Source: a virus. From it: DNA of 56,864 nt. Position 1 is the first letter of the stretch, and each line of letters begins with the position of its first letter. Below the pieces are notes generated by a model. It had not been told where the DNA came from, searched no databases, and saw only the letters and a list, made by a program, of their open reading frames with translations. The position numbers and the translations under genes are program-made. Positions 46,214-52,996 of this stretch are shown in pieces. Location: positions 1 through 56,864 of the IMG/VR virus record IMGVR_UViG_3300028392_000077; one strand, given 5' to 3'.

Positions 46214-48502
46214 ATGGCTAAAGTAAAAAGTTCAAAATTCTCAAAGATTCTCAAAGATATTCGTTCGAGTAATGAACAAACAGATATTGGTATTTCCGAT
46301 CTGAGAAGAGATGTTAATGATTTAGAAAATACAGTTCTACTAATCATGGAAAAAATTAGAAGAATTGAGAAATATCCAGTTGTTCAGACCAAAAAAGGAA
46401 AATTGATACCCACAAAACTTGATGTGGATACTACTGCTATTCCCGCCAATGACCAAACTGTTGGTGGCGATATAAACAATGAAACATCGAAGAATATATT
46501 AATCAAGATGTATAATTTCATGGTTCGAAATTCTGAGAAGCAAAAAAATAAAGATGATAAAGAAAGAAAACAAAAAAGAACATTAGAGAAAAAGAAAGAT
46601 ATTGATTATCGAAAGGAAATGCTCAAGGCTGGATTAGATCCAAAATTCTTTAGGAAACGTGGATTACTGGAAAAGGTGGGTACTGGTCTTAAATGGACTA
46701 CATTTGCTGCGATTGGATTAGGAATATCTGGTCTGGTTTATTTGTTTATTGATGAGATTAAAGTGATGGGCAAAGGCCTTAAGGAATCACTGGGTTCTTT
46801 GGGTGAATTTTTGTCTCAAAAATTTGGAATATTTAAAACATTTTATGAAGATTTAAAAGCTTTCATTGGAAAATATGTGTTGGATAATCCTGTAGTTAAA
46901 TGGATGAAAGGACAGATTGATGCTGTTTTTGCTTCCGAAGGACCTCTAGGATTTATATCAACCAAATTAGACAATCTTATAACAGAGGTTGTAAAAGCAT
47001 TCAGTGAAATGAAAGATTGGGTATCTTCTTTAATTGAACCTATCATTAAAATTATGCAGAATCCTAAAGAATTTCTCAAAGACAGTTTCAAGGATATCAC
47101 CAAAGGATTGGTTATTGCACTAAAAGGTGGCATCAGTGGTACTATAGGAAGAATGTTTGGTGGTGCCAGTGCGATTTCTTCCAAAATAATAGAAGCTAGA
47201 TCAGAATCACAAAAGAATCTTTATGGTGAAGAATATTATAAAGAAACTGAAAAATTTCTCGATTCAATACCCGCGAAAGTTGCAAAAGATATCATAAAGA
47301 GATTTTTATTCAAAGGTGACTGGCAAGATAAAATCAATGCATCACATTTTATGGATTCATCAGATACACTTTCCGGTGAACAAAAAAGAATTGCTGTTGA
47401 TATGATGATTCAATATCCAGCATTGAAAGAAAATTTGTCTTCTGCTGGATTTATTGATAGTGGAAGAGATTTGTCCATGAAGGAAAAGTTTCTACCATTA
47501 GGTTTGCCTGGTCAGGAATCACCCACTGAAACATATGCTAAAGAATTCAAACAAAAGACAGGAATGGATGCATATGGATTCAGAGACGAACGTCAGAAAC
47601 AAGAAAAGACAATACAGGAATTAGGTAAAAAAAGAATTGAAAATTTCTTTGTTAAGAATCTTGAAGGATATTCTGTTGTTAATGCAGAAGAATCTTTACG
47701 TTCCAGTAGTGGAATATCGATTAAGAATCCCGAAGGAGATATAATTAATTCAGTTAATGATCCCGAAAAATTCTATGAACTGTTAATTAAAGCAAAAATA
47801 TTTGATTCTGCTAAAGATATCAAGAGTCGAGTGATGGATTCCGATGCAGTCAAGAAATTGGAGGAAATGCAGAAAGAGGTGGTCGATCTTAAAAAGAAAG
47901 CTGAAGAATGGTCAGAGAGTACTGCAATTCCATCAGTACAGTCTGCGGCACGTACTGTCGGTGATACTGCAACCGCAGTTGTTTCATCAGTAAGACAAGA
48001 ATTTGGTGAAGTATCTACGCCCGAAGAAGCAATGGTTGCCACCGGAAATCTGGCATCAAAAGCAACAAATGCAGTTACCGAAAGTGTTATTAAACCTCTT
48101 GCGGAAAAAACAAGTAAGTTTACTGCTGATGATTTGTTTAGTGTGGCTAATAAATCTTACGATGTGATGCAAAAAGGAATAGGTGAGGTTATTGGTGTTG
48201 CCAACAAATTCAGTAATTGGGACGAGGCCTCGAAATTTATTGGTGGTTTTACTGGACAACAAAAAGTAGAAGAGAATCTAACACCAGAACAAAGAAGAAC
48301 TGAGGTTAGTCAAGATCCCAACGAAGATCCATTTCATTTGCAGACCATGTTTGATCAATCCAAAGAAAGAATCGCGCCGGTTAATAAAATAGTTAACAAT
48401 AAAGGATCAACATCATCCACTGATAACTTTGCTTTTCCACCGGTTAGAAACTCTGATCCATCCAAGAAATGGTGTGTGATAGATTCACTTTGTAAACCAT
48501 AA
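46214..48502 (+). CDS. Tail tape-measure/hub protein candidate
   Basis: This 762-residue protein is rich in charged helices, especially residues 1-140 (DLRRDVNDLENTVLLIMEKI, KQKNKDDKERKQKRTLEKKK). A hydrophobic segment sits at about 159-183 (KWTTFAAIGLGISGLVYLFI). Several amphipathic blocks follow, and the C-terminus is Ser/Asn-rich. Size, helicity, one membrane segment and position after the hub chaperones suggest the tape measure (gp29 role). T4 gp29 is 590 residues. There is no direct sequence match by eye. It is the last gene before a strong terminator. Confidence 0.5.
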   Translation: MAKVKSSKFSKILKDIRSSNEQTDIGISDLRRDVNDLENTVLLIMEKIRRIEKYPVVQTKKGKLIPTKLDVDTTAIPANDQTVGGDINNETSKNILIKMYNFMVRNSEKQKNKDDKERKQKRTLEKKKDIDYRKEMLKAGLDPKFFRKRGLLEKVGTGLKWTTFAAIGLGISGLVYLFIDEIKVMGKGLKESLGSLGEFLSQKFGIFKTFYEDLKAFIGKYVLDNPVVKWMKGQIDAVFASEGPLGFISTKLDNLITEVVKAFSEMKDWVSSLIEPIIKIMQNPKEFLKDSFKDITKGLVIALKGGISGTIGRMFGGASAISSKIIEARSESQKNLYGEEYYKETEKFLDSIPAKVAKDIIKRFLFKGDWQDKINASHFMDSSDTLSGEQKRIAVDMMIQYPALKENLSSAGFIDSGRDLSMKEKFLPLGLPGQESPTETYAKEFKQKTGMDAYGFRDERQKQEKTIQELGKKRIENFFVKNLEGYSVVNAEESLRSSSGISIKNPEGDIINSVNDPEKFYELLIKAKIFDSAKDIKSRVMDSDAVKKLEEMQKEVVDLKKKAEEWSESTAIPSVQSAARTVGDTATAVVSSVRQEFGEVSTPEEAMVATGNLASKATNAVTESVIKPLAEKTSKFTADDLFSVANKSYDVMQKGIGEVIGVANKFSNWDEASKFIGGFTGQQKVEENLTPEQRRTEVSQDPNEDPFHLQTMFDQSKERIAPVNKIVNNKGSTSSTDNFAFPPVRNSDPSKKWCVIDSLCKP

Positions 48503-48506
48503 AAAG

Positions 48507-48526
48507 AACCCCGCCGAAGCGGGGTT
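48507..48526. terminator. Bidirectional Rho-independent terminator between convergent genes
   Basis: The hairpin AACCCCGC-CGAA-GCGGGGTT has an 8-bp GC-rich stem and a four-base loop. It is followed by TTTTTA on the plus strand and preceded by AAAAAG, which acts as a T tract on the minus strand. It separates the convergent tape-measure candidate (plus) from gp32 (minus). Confidence 0.95.
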
Positions 48527-48544
48527 TTTAGATTTAACAGGAGA

Positions 48545-49444
48545 TTAATCTTCTTCTTCAGCCAACTTGGAGAAATATGCAAGATCATCGTCTTCCTCGA
48601 TGGTCGCAGTATCTTTCCATGGTGAATCATCAGCAACAGGTTTCGTCTTCACCTGTTCACGAATAGTTTCAACAGTTGTCTTAGGCTTCACATCACCAGA
48701 TAGACCCAATACACGGTCGAGACGAGTCTTCATTTCATCATATGACTTGAACTCCTTATCTGAAACAAATTCCAGAATAGAATGTTCAGACTTCCAAATC
48801 TTCTCCAATTGTTCATCGGAGAAGTTGCCTAGAGTTGATGCGGATTCAAACTCTGAAGAATCATAATTCTGATAACCAGCAATCTTACGAATCTTCATCT
48901 TGAAGTTGGCACCAGTCCACAGATCAAAAGGATTAATTGGAGATTCATCTTCAAATGCAGGATTCATTGCTTCGGTAATCTTATCAAAGATCTTCTTACC
49001 AAACTTGAACAAGAATACCTTGCCTTCATTCTCAGGATGCTTAGGATCTGAAACAACATAAACATTTGAGATATAAGTTAACTTACGCTTCTGCTTACGA
49101 ACAATGTCCTTGTTCGCTTCAATACCTGAATTCCAAAGTGCAGAATTGTGTTCACATACAGGACACGTCTGATTCTTAGTTGTCAGACAGTTATCAATCA
49201 ACCATCCACCCGGACCCTGAAACCCGTGAGTGAATACTTTCACCCATGGAAGTGCATCATCACCATCAACCTCAGGTGCAGGAAGGAATCGAATGGTAGC
49301 AATACCATTACCTGCCTTGTCTACCTCAGGCTTCCAGAATAAATGTGAATTGTCACCACCAGAATCGGAAGTGTTGAGTTGTTCGAGCGCCTTGGCGAGT
49401 TTGTCCAAATTACCAGATTGACGCTTTAGATTTGCAAATGACAT
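48545..49444 (-). CDS. gp32: Single-stranded DNA-binding protein gp32
   Basis: This 299-residue protein (T4 gp32 is 301) has the LAST-like basic N-terminus (SFANLKRQSGNLDKLAKAL), an OB-fold core starting HLFWKPEVDKAGNGIATIRF, and the zinc-binding set H73, C86, C94 and C97 (FTHGFQ, DNCL, CPVCEH). The acidic C-terminal tail (TIEEDDDLAYFSKLAEEED) is the partner-binding domain. It organises replication, recombination and repair. It follows gp59 and gp33 in T4 order. A consensus sigma70 promoter lies upstream, with RBS AAGAGG before the ATG. Confidence 0.95.
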   Translation of the reverse strand: MSFANLKRQSGNLDKLAKALEQLNTSDSGGDNSHLFWKPEVDKAGNGIATIRFLPAPEVDGDDALPWVKVFTHGFQGPGGWLIDNCLTTKNQTCPVCEHNSALWNSGIEANKDIVRKQKRKLTYISNVYVVSDPKHPENEGKVFLFKFGKKIFDKITEAMNPAFEDESPINPFDLWTGANFKMKIRKIAGYQNYDSSEFESASTLGNFSDEQLEKIWKSEHSILEFVSDKEFKSYDEMKTRLDRVLGLSGDVKPKTTVETIREQVKTKPVADDSPWKDTATIEEDDDLAYFSKLAEEED

Positions 49445-49505
49445 ATTTTACCTCTTGTATAACGGAGTATTAACGGATTGTCCACATGATTCATAATAAA
49501 AAAGT

Positions 49506-49534
49506 ATTGTATCATAATATATTACATTTGTCAA
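49506..49534 (-). promoter_or_regulatory. Sigma70-type promoter for gp32
   Basis: Minus-strand TTGACA, a 17-base spacer and TACAAT (one mismatch in -10). The predicted start gives a leader of about 55 bases before the gp32 ATG. T4 gp32 is autoregulated through its leader; this leader is AT-rich with a small GGACAATCC hairpin. A GATAAATA late-like motif lies at 49540-49547 just upstream. Confidence 0.8.
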
Positions 49535-49545
49535 CTTTATATTTA

Positions 49546-50154
49546 TCACATTTCCATTATCTTTTTCTTGAGAAAATTCTTAAATTTTACCTTGTCATAG
49601 GTAATAAATGGTGTATACTTCTCAATCTTCCTTTTCCATTCTGGCCATAAAATATCATCTGATACCTTCGTGGTCCACATAGGAGTAAAGTTCATTAGAT
49701 CATTGAGAATACATAAAGATTCTACCTCAATGCTACCTTGCATTGCTATCTCAAGCAGTTTGGGATAGTTACCTGAATTCACCACCAGAAGTTCATCTGG
49801 TTTGTTTACCTGATTGAGAATGTAATCCACATCTTGGTCAAAAATGTATGTAAGGCTTTGATTACGTTTCTTCCATTTAGTATAAGCTTCTTCACCGGAT
49901 TCACCTGTTATATCACCTACCCACTTGACTCCACGATCCACAAAATTGGAAACATAGAAATACACCAACTCTTCAAGTGAATATCTTCTTGAGAGTTTGT
50001 GGAAATAATATTTGTCCTTTCTTTTTAGAAAGGTATCTTTAGATACGTTAGTCTTGCCATTATATTTAAAGTAATCATATGATTTTGAACTGAAGTGTAG
50101 GTGAATGGCATTGTAAATTGCATATGCTGCAAAACCAGTTCCTTCTTCCATCAT
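49546..50154 (-). CDS. gp59: Helicase loader gp59
   Basis: This 202-residue protein (T4 gp59 is 217) has GFAAYAIYNAIHLHFSSKSY, DYFKYNGKTNVSKDTFLKRK, and YFYVSNFVDRGVKWVGDIT. The second half has LLVVNSGNYPKLLEIAMQGS and TPMWTTKVSDDILWPEWKRK. These are gp59 family hallmarks. It loads the gp41 helicase onto gp32-coated DNA. The ATG overlaps the TGA of gp33 (ATGA) and gp32 follows, as in T4. Confidence 0.92.
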   Translation of the reverse strand: MMEEGTGFAAYAIYNAIHLHFSSKSYDYFKYNGKTNVSKDTFLKRKDKYYFHKLSRRYSLEELVYFYVSNFVDRGVKWVGDITGESGEEAYTKWKKRNQSLTYIFDQDVDYILNQVNKPDELLVVNSGNYPKLLEIAMQGSIEVESLCILNDLMNFTPMWTTKVSDDILWPEWKRKIEKYTPFITYDKVKFKNFLKKKIMEM

Positions 50155-50378
50155 ATGGGTAATCGGGAACTTCGCCTGACTAAATTATCTTTTTCAGATT
50201 CTTCACGAATCTTTGCCTTTAATACATTAGAAATGAGTGTACTAGCCACTTCCACTTCCAATCCCGTAGATTCACAATGATGAACAATGGCATCCAATCT
50301 ATTACACCTTAAATTGAATGCCAGATCCTCAATAGTTGCACTGAAGGTTTGTATTTCTTCTATGTTTGGTTTTGCCAT
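50151..50378 (-). CDS. gp33: Late-transcription co-activator gp33-like
   Basis: This 75-residue protein has LAFNLRCNRLDAIVHHCEST, GLEVEVASTLISNVLKAKIREES and a C-terminal SSRLPI. The pattern MDAxxHYCExxGLE...LIxxxLKxKI...LPI is that of gp33 in marine T4-like phages. gp33 bridges host RNA polymerase to the sliding clamp and gp55 for late transcription. The small size is typical outside T4 (T4 gp33 is 112). It heads the 33-59-32 group. Its presence agrees with the TATAAATA motifs in the window. Confidence 0.82.
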   Translation of the reverse strand: MAKPNIEEIQTFSATIEDLAFNLRCNRLDAIVHHCESTGLEVEVASTLISNVLKAKIREESEKDNLVRRSSRLPI

Positions 50379-50401
50379 GATTATACCGATTCAAAAATAA
50401 C

Positions 50402-50430
50402 ATTATAACATATAATAAATGACCAGTCAA
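50402..50430 (-). promoter_or_regulatory. Sigma70-type promoter for the 33-59-32 group
   Basis: Minus-strand TTGACT, a 17-base spacer and TATAAT, with a start about 17 bases before the gp33 ATG. The -35 overlaps the stop codon of the RlpA-like gene. There is no good Shine-Dalgarno before gp33. Confidence 0.8.
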
Positions 50431-50786
50431 TCTAAAATTTGCAGAGAGACATTTGCAACACCATCCATGCCAATAGCATTCTTGGCACCCAATGATAGAT
50501 CAATAATACGTCCTTTTATAAAAGGACCACGATCATTGATTTTGACTATGACAGATTTATTATTTTTTAGATTTGTTACTTTTACTTTAGTACCAAATTT
50601 AATAGATCGATGTGCCGCAGTTAAACCGTGCATATTATATCGTTCACCTGATGCTGTCTTTCTACCATGATGCGGATAACCGTACCATGATGCAATCCCA
50701 GTTTGGGCCATTAAGTTTGTTGATACTAAAGTCAAAAGAATTATTGACCAAAGTTTTGATTTTAGATGTTTTTTAAAATACATCAT
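50427..50786 (-). CDS. RlpA-like secreted double-psi beta-barrel protein
   Basis: This 119-residue protein has a Sec signal peptide (residues 1-28, [18 protein letters not shown]) and then the RlpA core GIASWYG (30-36), [26 protein letters not shown], and the catalytic-type INDRGPF with RIIDLS (83-98). RlpA enzymes are periplasmic lytic transglycosylases acting on denuded glycan strands. Phage copies may help cell-wall remodelling or lysis. It lacks the SPOR domain of full-length bacterial RlpA. A TATAAATA motif is 178 bases upstream of the start, giving a long leader. RBS AAGGAG is well placed before ATG 50786. Confidence 0.88.
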   Translation of the reverse strand: MMYFKKHLKSKLWSIILLTLVSTNLMAQTGIASWYGYPHHGRKTASGERYNMHGLTAAHRSIKFGTKVKVTNLKNNKSVIVKINDRGPFIKGRIIDLSLGAKNAIGMDGVANVSLQILD

Positions 50787-50982
50787 TTTCTCCTTTTTGA
50801 TTACGAGAACAAAGTTCTCTTGATCTCCAATTACGAATTTGACTTCTTATAACTTTTTATTTTTGGAGTGTTAAACGGGACGGGAGTTGTAAATTCCCTA
50901 TTGAGTCACAGAATCATTATGAAAAGATTTTACCTATGGTTGTTTTAACGAAGTTGTAATATTTATTTATAATTATTGGAAT
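50787..50982 (-). other. 196-base intergenic leader of the RlpA-like gene
   Basis: No gene is seen here. On the minus strand it holds a late promoter motif (50964-50971), a GC-rich patch in an otherwise AT-rich stretch (GGGAATTTACAACTCCC then GTCCCG, about 50878-50901) that can form a small hairpin, and a perfect hairpin GAGAAC-TTT-GTTCTC at 50805-50819 about 20 bases before the start codon. It could be a structured 5' leader. No known riboswitch was recognised. Confidence 0.5.
50964..50971 (-). promoter_or_regulatory. Putative late promoter TATAAATA
   Basis: This is an exact T4 late consensus on the minus strand, just downstream of the 2OG oxygenase gene and 178 bases before the RlpA-like gene. 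Confidence 0.6.
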
Positions 50983-51525
50983 TTAATCTTCTAGACGCCA
51001 ATGATAGAATGTATAAATTGCAAATTCATCTGGTTGACAATCCAATCTATCTCTCCAATGAGGATATTTTCGACCTTCCATTAATAGACCAGTGCCTACT
51101 GGAATGACGAAATCTTCTTTATCGGACTTAAACAATTCGATGTGTTGAGTATTTTGATTCCACTCATTACCATCAACAAGACTCAGTTTCGAAACACTGA
51201 GAGGCCATTTTGTTTGAATATTGGAAAAAACACAGATACCCAGAGTTATATCCAATCCTCCTCTGTCTGTGTGAATATCCAATATAGATTCATTTCTATA
51301 AATCCTCGAATAAGAATTCTCAAATTCTATGTTGGGATATTCTTCTCTAACAATATTTTCGACTTGTAACAAATATTTCAAAGTTACTGGTAGATTATAT
51401 GATCCTAGGGAGTTTTTATAATAAGGAGGTTGTTCCTCATGTAATGATCCTTTCGACCACAGTGATTGCATTGCATCCGATACCTGATCGCATTGATCAA
51501 CAGATAATATATTTTCAAACATCAT
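50983..51525 (-). CDS. 2OG-Fe(II) oxygenase family protein
   Basis: This protein of about 180 residues starts at ATG 51525 (MMFENILSVDQCDQVSD), with GGGGAG upstream. An earlier GTG would enlarge the overlap with the preceding gene. The HxD is H85-T-D87 (LDIHTDRGGLDITLG), the distal histidine H156 (KYPHWRDRLD), and a basic residue follows. It resembles phage 2OG oxygenases of unknown substrate. It overlaps the upstream P4H-like gene by 11 bases, so the two oxygenases are co-expressed. Confidence 0.75.
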   Translation of the reverse strand: MMFENILSVDQCDQVSDAMQSLWSKGSLHEEQPPYYKNSLGSYNLPVTLKYLLQVENIVREEYPNIEFENSYSRIYRNESILDIHTDRGGLDITLGICVFSNIQTKWPLSVSKLSLVDGNEWNQNTQHIELFKSDKEDFVIPVGTGLLMEGRKYPHWRDRLDCQPDEFAIYTFYHWRLED

Positions 51526-52123
51526 TAATAACAGTCTCCCCTGCACTATTAAACTTATTTTCTCTGATCCATGTTATCAGTACATACTTTATACCAGAAG
51601 TAACAGGTAACCCTGCGTGTTCTGAGTCACGATTTAGATTACCATCAACATCAATATTTCTCCAATAACATAATAACCCCTTTTGAGGTTTCACTTTTTT
51701 ATTTAGCTGATAAAATTTTGTTTCTCCACCAGTAAAATTGTCATTTAGATATAGAATACATGAGTATATTCTTTGTCCACCTTGACTCATGGTTCTGTCA
51801 TAATAATTAGTACCTGGATGAAAAAAATCATTATGTCTTTTATATTGACATCCTATTTTATATTCTACAATGTGTGGTGTTTCGAAATTATCTATGGACA
51901 TACCAGTTAAGTCTTTTAATTTTTCCTGGTATTTTTTAATTAAATCATCACAATTATTCGATATCCAATCAAACTTAGCACTTCTATAACCGGGAACATA
52001 TTCTCCCAAAGTACCACTTCCACCATTATCGGAGTATCGAAATTCTTTAGTGTAGTTTTCTAATATAGAATCACACTCTTCTTCGGTGAAGAAATTTTCT
52101 ATTGTATGAACTTCTGTTGTCAT
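51515..52123 (-). CDS. Prolyl 4-hydroxylase-type 2OG-Fe(II) oxygenase
   Basis: This 202-residue protein has the P4H layout: HxD at H97-N-D99 (KRHNDFFHPG), RIYSCILYLNDNFTGGETKF, then distal H169 (SEHAGLPV) and 2OG-binding K179 (SGIKYVLITWIRE). That lysine in place of arginine is typical of prolyl 4-hydroxylases. It is directly downstream of the tmRNA gene, with about 18 bases between, and overlaps a second oxygenase gene. The substrate is unknown. With the PKHD enzyme near the collagen-like fibre, this makes three such enzymes in the window. Confidence 0.88.
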   Translation of the reverse strand: MTTEVHTIENFFTEEECDSILENYTKEFRYSDNGGSGTLGEYVPGYRSAKFDWISNNCDDLIKKYQEKLKDLTGMSIDNFETPHIVEYKIGCQYKRHNDFFHPGTNYYDRTMSQGGQRIYSCILYLNDNFTGGETKFYQLNKKVKPQKGLLCYWRNIDVDGNLNRDSEHAGLPVTSGIKYVLITWIRENKFNSAGETVINDV

Positions 52124-52141
52124 GATTAATATTGAATTAGT

Positions 52142-52456
52142 GGTGGGTATTGAGTACCAAGGAACCCACCGAACCCCGACTAAGCAGCTAGTGCGTAGTT
52201 GTAATCGCTATCATTTGCAATTATTTTATTTATCTTCTACGACCGGGTAACCCCAATCCTAACGGCTTCCGATACTTGCCGATTCTCCGATGTTCTTTCA
52301 ATGCGCTGTCGAATCTATGTCATCCCCATCAGAAGTATTCTATACTACGTTCCACTTTGTGAAGGAATCGAACCTTCATCGCTGTATAAAATACTTTTGG
52401 TGGAGATGGCCGGTACCGCCCCGGCGTCCAACGCACCTATTTCAACATCATCAACG
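52142..52456 (-). ncRNA. ssrA: Permuted two-piece tmRNA (ssrA)
   Basis: Read on the minus strand, an acceptor piece comes first and ends at 52398: GGACGCCGGGGCGGTACCGG, then the acceptor strand CATCTCC, discriminator A and CCA. A 70-base spacer (52328-52397) follows, then the coding piece starting GGGGATGACATAGATTCGAC (52327 downward), which matches the conserved tmRNA 5' end. GGGGATG pairs fully with CATCTCC (one G-U), making the 7-bp acceptor stem. A tag frame at 52218-52180 reads ANDSDYNYALAA then TAG. It is followed by a hairpin with a GGTGGGT/ACCCACC stem. The acceptor-before-coding order is that of permuted tmRNA genes. It should rescue stalled ribosomes and tag peptides for degradation during infection. 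The 5' limit of the acceptor piece is uncertain. Confidence 0.92.
52328..52397 (-). other. Pre-tmRNA spacer with extended stem and T-arm-like hairpin
   Basis: The spacer between the acceptor and coding pieces starts and ends with arms that pair over 13 bp (52384-52396 with 52333-52345, one G-U), continuing the acceptor stem outward. Inside is GAAGG-TTCGATT-CCTTC (52361-52377), a perfect 5-bp stem with a canonical 7-base tRNA T-loop. The mature acceptor piece has GCCGG-GGCGGTA-CCGGC, whose loop lacks TTC. The spacer hairpin may serve processing enzymes. Confidence 0.8.
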
Positions 52457-52463
52457 AATTCTT
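52440..52463. repeat. Imperfect direct repeat, copy 1 (tmRNA side)
   Basis: This 24-base stretch matches the 39-base copy at 52713-52751 apart from a 15-base gap. It lies just upstream of the tmRNA acceptor piece, while copy 2 is inside the end of the Bfd-like gene. The two copies flank the lipoprotein gene. Confidence 0.8.
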
Positions 52464-52691
52464 TTACTTGGTATTCGCCTTAGTGAATACTCTATCAAAC
52501 TTAGCATTCAAATCTGAATGTTCACTCTTAATGGCTTCATGGTCAGAAACAATACTAGCATGCTGTGCTTCGTGAGTTTGATGTGCTGTTTCAAGAGCAG
52601 ACACCCTATCTCGCAAAGAATCCACATCCTTAGTGGATGCACAACCGACCATACTAAACATAACCATTGCCAATACAATAAACTTACTCAT
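52464..52691 (-). CDS. Small Lpp-like lipoprotein
   Basis: This 75-residue protein has a signal peptide MSKFIVLAMVMFSM with lipobox MVGC (Cys17). A helical mature part follows (VDSLRDRVSALETAHQTHEA, SDHEAIKSEHSDLNAKFDRV) with heptad spacing like the coiled coil of Lpp. The RBS AGGAGA is well placed. It is expected to be anchored in a host membrane. Roles could include superinfection exclusion, an outer-membrane spanin component or envelope support. It lies between the Bfd-like gene and the tmRNA and is flanked by an imperfect direct repeat. Confidence 0.75.
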   Translation of the reverse strand: MSKFIVLAMVMFSMVGCASTKDVDSLRDRVSALETAHQTHEAQHASIVSDHEAIKSEHSDLNAKFDRVFTKANTK

Positions 52692-52701
52692 ATTATTTCT
52701 C

Positions 52702-52857
52702 CTAATTTATATTTTCAACATCATCATTGATAAATTCATCAACGAATTCTTCTAGGCATTTACCACAACAAAGGTCATCTTCCATAAGTCTGGTTATTAA
52801 TGTTTCTTTGTCTGTATATTCAGAATTCCGAATATCTCTACAAATACAAACAACCAT
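52702..52857 (-). CDS. Bfd-like [2Fe-2S] ferredoxin domain protein
   Basis: This 51-residue protein starts at ATG 52857, one base after the stop of the upstream small gene. It has VCICRDIRNSEY at the N-terminus (C4, C6) and CCGKCLEEFV near the end (C31, C34, with an extra C30). CxC followed by CxxC is the iron-sulfur motif of bacterioferritin-associated ferredoxin (BFD). The gap is 24 residues, shorter than the usual 31-32. It might draw electrons to release host iron, or serve another redox role such as supplying iron for the nearby 2OG oxygenases (speculative). Confidence 0.7.
   Translation of the reverse strand: MVVCICRDIRNSEYTDKETLITRLMEDDLCCGKCLEEFVDEFINDDVENIN
52713..52751. repeat. Imperfect direct repeat, copy 2
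   Basis: This 39-base copy lies at the 3' end of the Bfd-like gene. Removing 15 internal bases gives the 24-base copy at 52440-52463. Confidence 0.8.
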
Positions 52858-52858
52858 C

Positions 52859-52990
52859 TTACTTAATTCTTTGTGTTTTCTTGCCTTTTAAACTTTTCTT
52901 GGTAATCTTCTTGTACAGTTTAGCCTCCTTTTCAGGATTCTGCTTGAAGATTGCTTCGAAGTATTTTTGAATGAGTTCTTTAACTTTCAT
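52859..52990 (-). CDS. Small basic protein, 43 residues
   Basis: The frame MKVKELIQKYFEAIFKQNPE... is Lys-rich (KKITKKSLKGKKTQRIK at the end) and helical. Its ATG sits at the predicted transcription start of the consensus promoter just upstream, so the mRNA would be nearly leaderless. It is followed one base later by the Bfd-like gene. It could be a small DNA- or RNA-binding protein, or only a leader. No homologue is recognised. Confidence 0.5.
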   Translation of the reverse strand: MKVKELIQKYFEAIFKQNPEKEAKLYKKITKKSLKGKKTQRIK

Positions 52991-52996
52991 TGGAAC

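Noticed and set aside
52221-52232. A GATAAATA late-like motif inside the tmRNA.
   Set aside because: It lies in the tmRNA body before the tag and would split the RNA. The stretch is just AT-rich.
52361-52377. The T-arm GAAGG-TTCGATT-CCTTC suggested a tRNA gene.
   Set aside because: No anticodon arm, D arm or matching acceptor stem surrounds it. It fits instead as the spacer hairpin of the permuted tmRNA.
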